A DNA stretch of 64,000 bases, taken from contig NW_024037071.1 in the NCBI RefSeq assembly GCF_015706575.1, positions 11,521,774 through 11,585,773 on the forward strand, read 5' to 3'. This DNA comes from Patiria miniata. Lineage: Eukaryota > Echinodermata > Asteroidea > Valvatida > Asterinidae. How positions within the stretch are numbered: position 1 is the first letter of the stretch; each line of letters opens with the position of its first letter. A program made the position numbers and the translations under genes. Below, in pieces: positions 60,258 to 64,000 of the stretch. The notes beneath the pieces were generated by a model that did not search any database, was not told where the DNA came from, and saw only the letters and a program-made list of their open reading frames with translations.

Positions 60258-61402
60258 CCGTGACCGACTGGTCCAAAGCACCAGACGTGGCAGATAGATT
60301 CTTATAGCCCTAGAGAAGATATTTAGAAGGGGTGACACCTGAAAAAAAATGTGGGAAGGGTGCCTAATTTGCATCGCAGTAATACCTGCTGTGTAATATA
60401 TTTGTTCCCATATTTGAGTGTGTTTCACATTTTAAAAAAAATATTATTTAAAGTATATTTTGGTGATATCCTTACTTAAAAATAACATTTTTCTAAAGCA
60501 TATCAGAGACTGGATGATTATGAGGACATATAGATAAATAAAAATGGCCACGATTATACCCTTAAGTTGCACGCATTCACCTTTTCCTCAGATATCATCA
60601 AGCTCGCCAAACCTCAGTATTGATGAGCTTCAAATTCACAAGCTACTTTCTGACACAGTTGCCCCAACCAAAATAAATGGGAAATCAAGTGAAAAATGAT
60701 AGCATCTTGATATTTAGCCCAAAAAGGGGGACAATGAGGTGTCTGTAATTGGGCTAAAAATTAGGTGAAGGGTTGCCTAATGTGGGGGACTTGAACAAGT
60801 TCATGGAAATCCCCCAAAGTAAGATATTTTTGTTGTTTACAATAATTATGTCTAAGTAAAAACGTTTTCTTACCAATAATTTTGGAAATTTCCTCGAACT
60901 TTTTAAGTCTCCCACAGTTTTTTTCTTAGATAAATATCAAAATGTTATCATTGTTCACAGTGCTTTCCATACAATTTTAAAAGGGTAACTGTGCCCATAA
61001 GCAACTTGGTGAATTTGAAGCTCATCAATACTGAGCTTCGGCAAGTTTATGATATGTGGAGACAAAGTAAATGCGCTCAACTTTAGCTTGGGTGTAATAG
61101 TGGCAATTTTGGGTCGTTACTATTGCCTCATAATTATCCAGTCACGTATATGCTTTAGAAAATGTTATTGAAGTAAGGAGGTGTAAAGTAGAATTCACCA
61201 AAATATACTTTTCAAAATATAAAAAAAAATATACCCAAATATGGGAACAAATAATCATATTACACAGCAGGTATTTACGATTTATGAGAATTAGGCACCC
61301 TTCGCAAACGAATTTCAGGTGTCACCCCTTCTAAATATCTTCTCTATGGCTATAAGAGTCTATCTGCCAAGTTAGGTGCTTTGGAGTAGTCGGTCACGAT
61401 CA
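60258..61402. mobile_element. Large foldback element with arms of about 430 bp
   Basis: The left arm (about 60258-60670) is collinear with the reverse complement of the right arm (about 60985-61402). Shared blocks include GAAGATATTTAGAAGGGGTG then ACACCT, AATACCTGCTGTGTAATAT, AGTATATTTTGGTGA, TCAGTATTGATGAGCTTCAA and GTGACCGACT. Identity is about 80% with small indels. The central 300 bp are unpaired and no ORF is present. Confidence 0.8.
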
Positions 61403-62069
61403 TGTCAAAAATTGGATCCAAACCACCTGACTACTGAGTCATTTTACACCTTCAACACGAAGAGGGCGCTATAACAAATAATGGGGTAGAAGTTTGTGTG
61501 AGATTTCAGCTCATATCACCATGACAACCATGGACACGCCAGAGAGTTGGTTGTGGCATCATTTTGACCCCATGGTCAAGGATCGGAAAAGCATGGGGAA
61601 AGCATTAAATTTCAATCGGCCCTATAGGAACGGTTGCGGGGGCCGCGGGCCTTCCTCCCGCCCCAAAGGGATATAAACGGAGAGCTGGATAGTGTTTAAT
61701 CAAAATTTCGGGAACAAATCCCCTGATTGTCTTAAAGCATAGTATTATCGACCCTGATCACAGAATGGCCATTCTTAAGTTTCGCTAGATCAGACTAAGG
61801 CCCATTGGCGCCATGGGGCCAATTTTACATTTAATCAAAATTTTGAGAACAAAAACGAAACCAGTATCATGTGATAGCTTGGAACTTGTAGAATATGGAA
61901 ATATAACTTAAGAATGATTTTAGATCAGACTAATTAACTTAAGAACGGCCCGAAAAGCGCGGAGGGTGGGCGTGGCGTTCACCCCTCCTTTTCCTTTTCG
62001 CTGATACCGTTGCAACGCAACGGTAGAGGAGAAAGTGAAACCAGTTTGTATTGATGCCTTAGTACTCAT
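61403..62069. other. Intergenic repeats, partly shared with 62560-62660
   Basis: GAATGATTTTAGATCAGACT, then TTAAGAACGGCCCGAAAAGC at 61911-61960, is similar to GAGTGGTTTTAGGTCAGACT, then TTAAGAGCGGCGGGAAAAGC, at 62581-62630. A repeat is therefore present on both sides of the hAT-like insertion. An open frame at 61494-61676 has no recognisable domain. Confidence 0.45.
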
Positions 62070-62551
62070 CAGCGGCGCCGCGGAACGGGGTTGAAACTGG
62101 GGGGGGGGGGGGCATCACCAAAAAGGGGCACTTGTAAACCCGTGCTGAAATATCGACACGTTTCTTTCTCCGGACACTTGGCCTCCGTAAAATCAAATGG
62201 GGGGGGGGGGGGGGGGGGGTACCACCTTTTAACATAGGGGGCGCTCTTCAAAACCAATGATTGTATGCTAAATATGCATTATGTGCCCATTTTCAGGCCG
62301 TATTGTATGGGTTTTGGGACTTGGTTTTCATATTCCTCGTTTATATCAAAAAATCTACACCATTTTTGGGATATGGTTACTTCTAAGAAATAGTAAGATA
62401 CTTTAAGGGCATTTTGGTTGTATCTTGAGGGGGCACTTAGCTGTTCGAGGGGGCACATTTATGGCCGCAAAAGGGGCACTTGGGAAAATCGGGGGGGCAA
62501 ATGCCCCCCAGCCCCCCCCCCCCCCCCCCCCCCCCGGTTCCGCCGCCCCTG
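62070..62551. mobile_element. hAT-like non-autonomous element with 8-bp target duplication
   Basis: Starts CAGCGGCGCCGCGGAACGGG and ends CCGGTTCCGCCGCCCCTG, imperfect inverted ends. Flanked by GTACTCAT (62062-62069) and GCACTCAT (62552-62559), 7 of 8 identical. An 8-bp duplication with CAG...CTG ends is the hAT hallmark. Contains G19-like and C20-plus homopolymers and three AGGGGCACTT-type repeats also seen near 1895-1925. Confidence 0.7.
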
Positions 62552-62699
62552 GCACTCATGGAATATACAAATATAAATTAAGAGTGGTTTTAGGTCAGAC
62601 TATTTGCCTTAAGAGCGGCGGGAAAAGCGCAGAGGGGGCGGGGCATCAATCCCCCACCATGTACATTTTGGCTCCTATCGTCGCAAGGCATTTGTTAAA

Positions 62700-62989
62700 T
62701 TCTGCCAAGTTTCTTTGATAGTTGTTCTGATGTCTTGCAGTTATGTTGACTTCAAGTATATAAAAAAACAGGGCATAACTTAGTCACGAAATGTGGAATT
62801 TCTTTTCGTTTTTTGTACGATATGCTAATTGGCTCGTTGCAGCGCTTACGTCAGGTTATGCAATCAAGAATGTTCACCTAATCTCCTTTATATAGAGCTG
62901 CTTTACTTCTAAGCATTCATTCTCGGTCAAGCGACACACCCTGCTACACCAGACTTAGTGACTGCCAATACAGCTTCTGCTTATGCGTC
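62700..62989 (+). mobile_element. Probable 5' end of DIRS-like retrotransposon
   Basis: Non-coding leader ahead of the gag-like ORF, with TTTATATAGAG at about 62887, a TATA-like element about 100 nt before the ATG. The exact left terminus was not found; the inverted terminal repeat partner lies outside the window. Confidence 0.45.
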
Positions 62990-63655
62990 ATGTCACAGAG
63001 CGATATACAGCCTCAGCCCGTTGGCGGCAATCAAGAAATCTTGCAAGCCATCCAAGCTCTGACAAACTCTATAGACTCAAAAGTCCAATCTGCTTGCAAG
63101 AAGCAGAAACTCACCGACACACCTACCTTCAAGAGGGACGGTAATCAGCAGCAATTTTCTCATTGCGAGAAAGTGCTGACCTTAATCGAAACCTCGCTAC
63201 AGAACATCGAAACGCTTGACCTAGACGAAGCAAAAAGCAATCTGAAAGAAGCAATCAAAGCCACCAAAGAGCGTCAGAAACTAATTCGACTCGCCGACAG
63301 ATCGGAGCTCGGCTGGGGCGTTGTCAAGGAGTACGTGGCGGATACCCTCGCCGAGGACTCCAGCGATGAAAAGAGAATCAAAAAAGCCGAGAAGGCAGCC
63401 GCTGCTAAGAAACCGGCCCCCAAGAAGCGAGCCAGCAGTAGCAGCAGACCATACCAAACCAAGACGATGGCGGCCAATATGCGTACTGCTACTCCTTTTC
63501 GTCAGCAGTATTTTCGTCCCTACCAGGGAGCCTATCACGACAACCGTATCTGCTTCCAATGCGGTATCCAAGGACATGTGCGCACAACATGTCCATCCCT
63601 TCGAGCACTCCATCAACCAAGACTGCAAGGATCCAGAACATCCGACAAGCAGTAG
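62990..63655 (+). CDS. DIRS-like retrotransposon gag-like protein
   Basis: Intact 221-codon ORF, probably the element's nucleocapsid/structural protein. Residues 1-60 are polar with Gln/Ser; about 60-110 form a charged helical region; LADRSELGWGVVKEYVADTL, then AEDSSDEKRIKKAEK, is a block I associate with gag-like ORFs of animal DIRS elements. A Lys/Ala/Ser-rich basic stretch (about 130-150) precedes a zinc knuckle CFQCGIQGHVRTTC (C-x2-C-x4-H-x4-C) near residue 190, typical of RNA binding. CpG and codon use differ from the AT-rich surroundings, and the intact frame suggests a young copy. The next ORF overlaps in the +1 frame. A Ty3-type gag is the alternative, but the downstream protein argues for DIRS. 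Confidence 0.75.
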   Translation: MSQSDIQPQPVGGNQEILQAIQALTNSIDSKVQSACKKQKLTDTPTFKRDGNQQQFSHCEKVLTLIETSLQNIETLDLDEAKSNLKEAIKATKERQKLIRLADRSELGWGVVKEYVADTLAEDSSDEKRIKKAEKAAAAKKPAPKKRASSSSRPYQTKTMAANMRTATPFRQQYFRPYQGAYHDNRICFQCGIQGHVRTTCPSLRALHQPRLQGSRTSDKQ

Positions 63656-64000
63656 AGTCTGGGAACATCAACTCGATGGCAAAACACCAGAAGGAGTTCA
63701 AGGTAGATTAAAACAATGCATTTCCTTTTGGAGAAGTGTTTTGAAGGCCAGTAATTTTGTGATAGATGTTTTGGATTCAGGTTATAAAATCCCGTTCCTA
63801 ACCACTCCGCCTCAATTCATAGCAAAAAACAATGCATCTAGCCTAGACCACCCCGAGTTTGTACAACAAGCCATTTCTGAGCTGTTGAGAAAACGGTGCA
63901 TATACGAGGTCGATAGTCCGCCTTACTGCTGTAACCCTCTCACAGTTGCCGTAGGGAAGAAGCTAAGATTAGTTCTAGATCTTCGACATCCCAATCAATT
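63576..64000 (+). CDS. DIRS-like reverse transcriptase, 5' part (runs off window)
   Basis: An open frame in +1 relative to gag starts at ATG 63576 and overlaps gag by 80 nt. It stays open to the window end (about 141 codons visible). Recognisable order: GRLKQCISFWRSVLKA, then LDSGYKIPF, TTPPQF, a segment ending LLRKRCIYEV, and CCNPLTVAVGKKLRLVLDLR at the edge. This matches the N-terminal fingers of DIRS-type RTs (G.L..F...W.....W.+..I..GY.IPF ... +LVLDLR.LN). The RT catalytic box, RNase H, methyltransferase-like domain and tyrosine recombinase expected for DIRS lie beyond the window. Start choice is uncertain: initiation at this ATG, reinitiation or frameshifting are all possible. Confidence 0.75.
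   Translation, partial: MCAQHVHPFEHSINQDCKDPEHPTSSRVWEHQLDGKTPEGVQGRLKQCISFWRSVLKASNFVIDVLDSGYKIPFLTTPPQFIAKNNASSLDHPEFVQQAISELLRKRCIYEVDSPPYCCNPLTVAVGKKLRLVLDLRHPNQ

Noticed and set aside
61494..61676. 60-codon open frame with W-HF-like residues recalling a BED zinc finger
   Set aside because: The Cys/His ligands are absent and the frame ends in repeat sequence; the resemblance is too weak.

Overview
The window is animal genomic DNA. It has long spliced introns with GT-AG borders, no bacterial gene packing, and a dense population of non-autonomous transposons. The large five-membrane gene is a prominin, and the repeats resemble those of marine invertebrates: C/G-tract hAT-like elements, tRNA-derived SINEs, Helentron-like elements with CCGT microsatellites, DIRS retrotransposons, and very frequent TACATGTA and ACCGGTA words. 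Together these suggest a marine deuterostome invertebrate, most likely an echinoderm. The species cannot be named from sequence alone.

Layout: positions 1-11100 are intergenic and almost entirely repeats (hAT-like and Harbinger-like MITEs, several foldback palindromes, and two related elements built around a CACGAAG motif). Positions 11123-59.5 kb hold one complete plus-strand gene, a prominin (PROM1/CD133 family). I could join 26 coding exons at canonical splice sites with consistent phases. They total 2610 nt including the stop (869 residues), close to the length of vertebrate prominin-1. The product has a signal peptide, five membrane segments, a Cys-rich first cytoplasmic loop, two large N-glycosylatable extracellular loops and a short cytoplasmic tail. 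Intron 1 (14.6 kb) and intron 2 (5 kb) are the largest. They hold two Helentron-like elements (one with 145-bp core repeats rich in nuclear-receptor half sites, one with seven perfect TGACGTCA sites), a piggyBac-like MITE and an inverted pair of GAGGCC minisatellites. Later introns carry SINEs, a third Helentron-like element, LINE 3' ends and more foldback elements. The 3' UTR probably runs to an ATTAAA near 59.51 kb.

Positions 59.5-62.7 kb are again repeats, including a foldback element of about 1.15 kb and a hAT-like element with an 8-bp target duplication. From about 62.9 kb to the window edge lies the 5' part of a DIRS-like retrotransposon: a gag-like ORF with a CCHC knuckle, and an overlapping +1-frame reverse transcriptase ORF that runs off the window.

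Only prominin is a host gene I can support. Everything else is mobile or repetitive DNA, or sequence in which I see nothing. The most unusual material is the set of inverted-repeat elements, the CACGAAG-motif elements and the arrays of transcription-factor-like sites inside Helentron-like elements in prominin introns.
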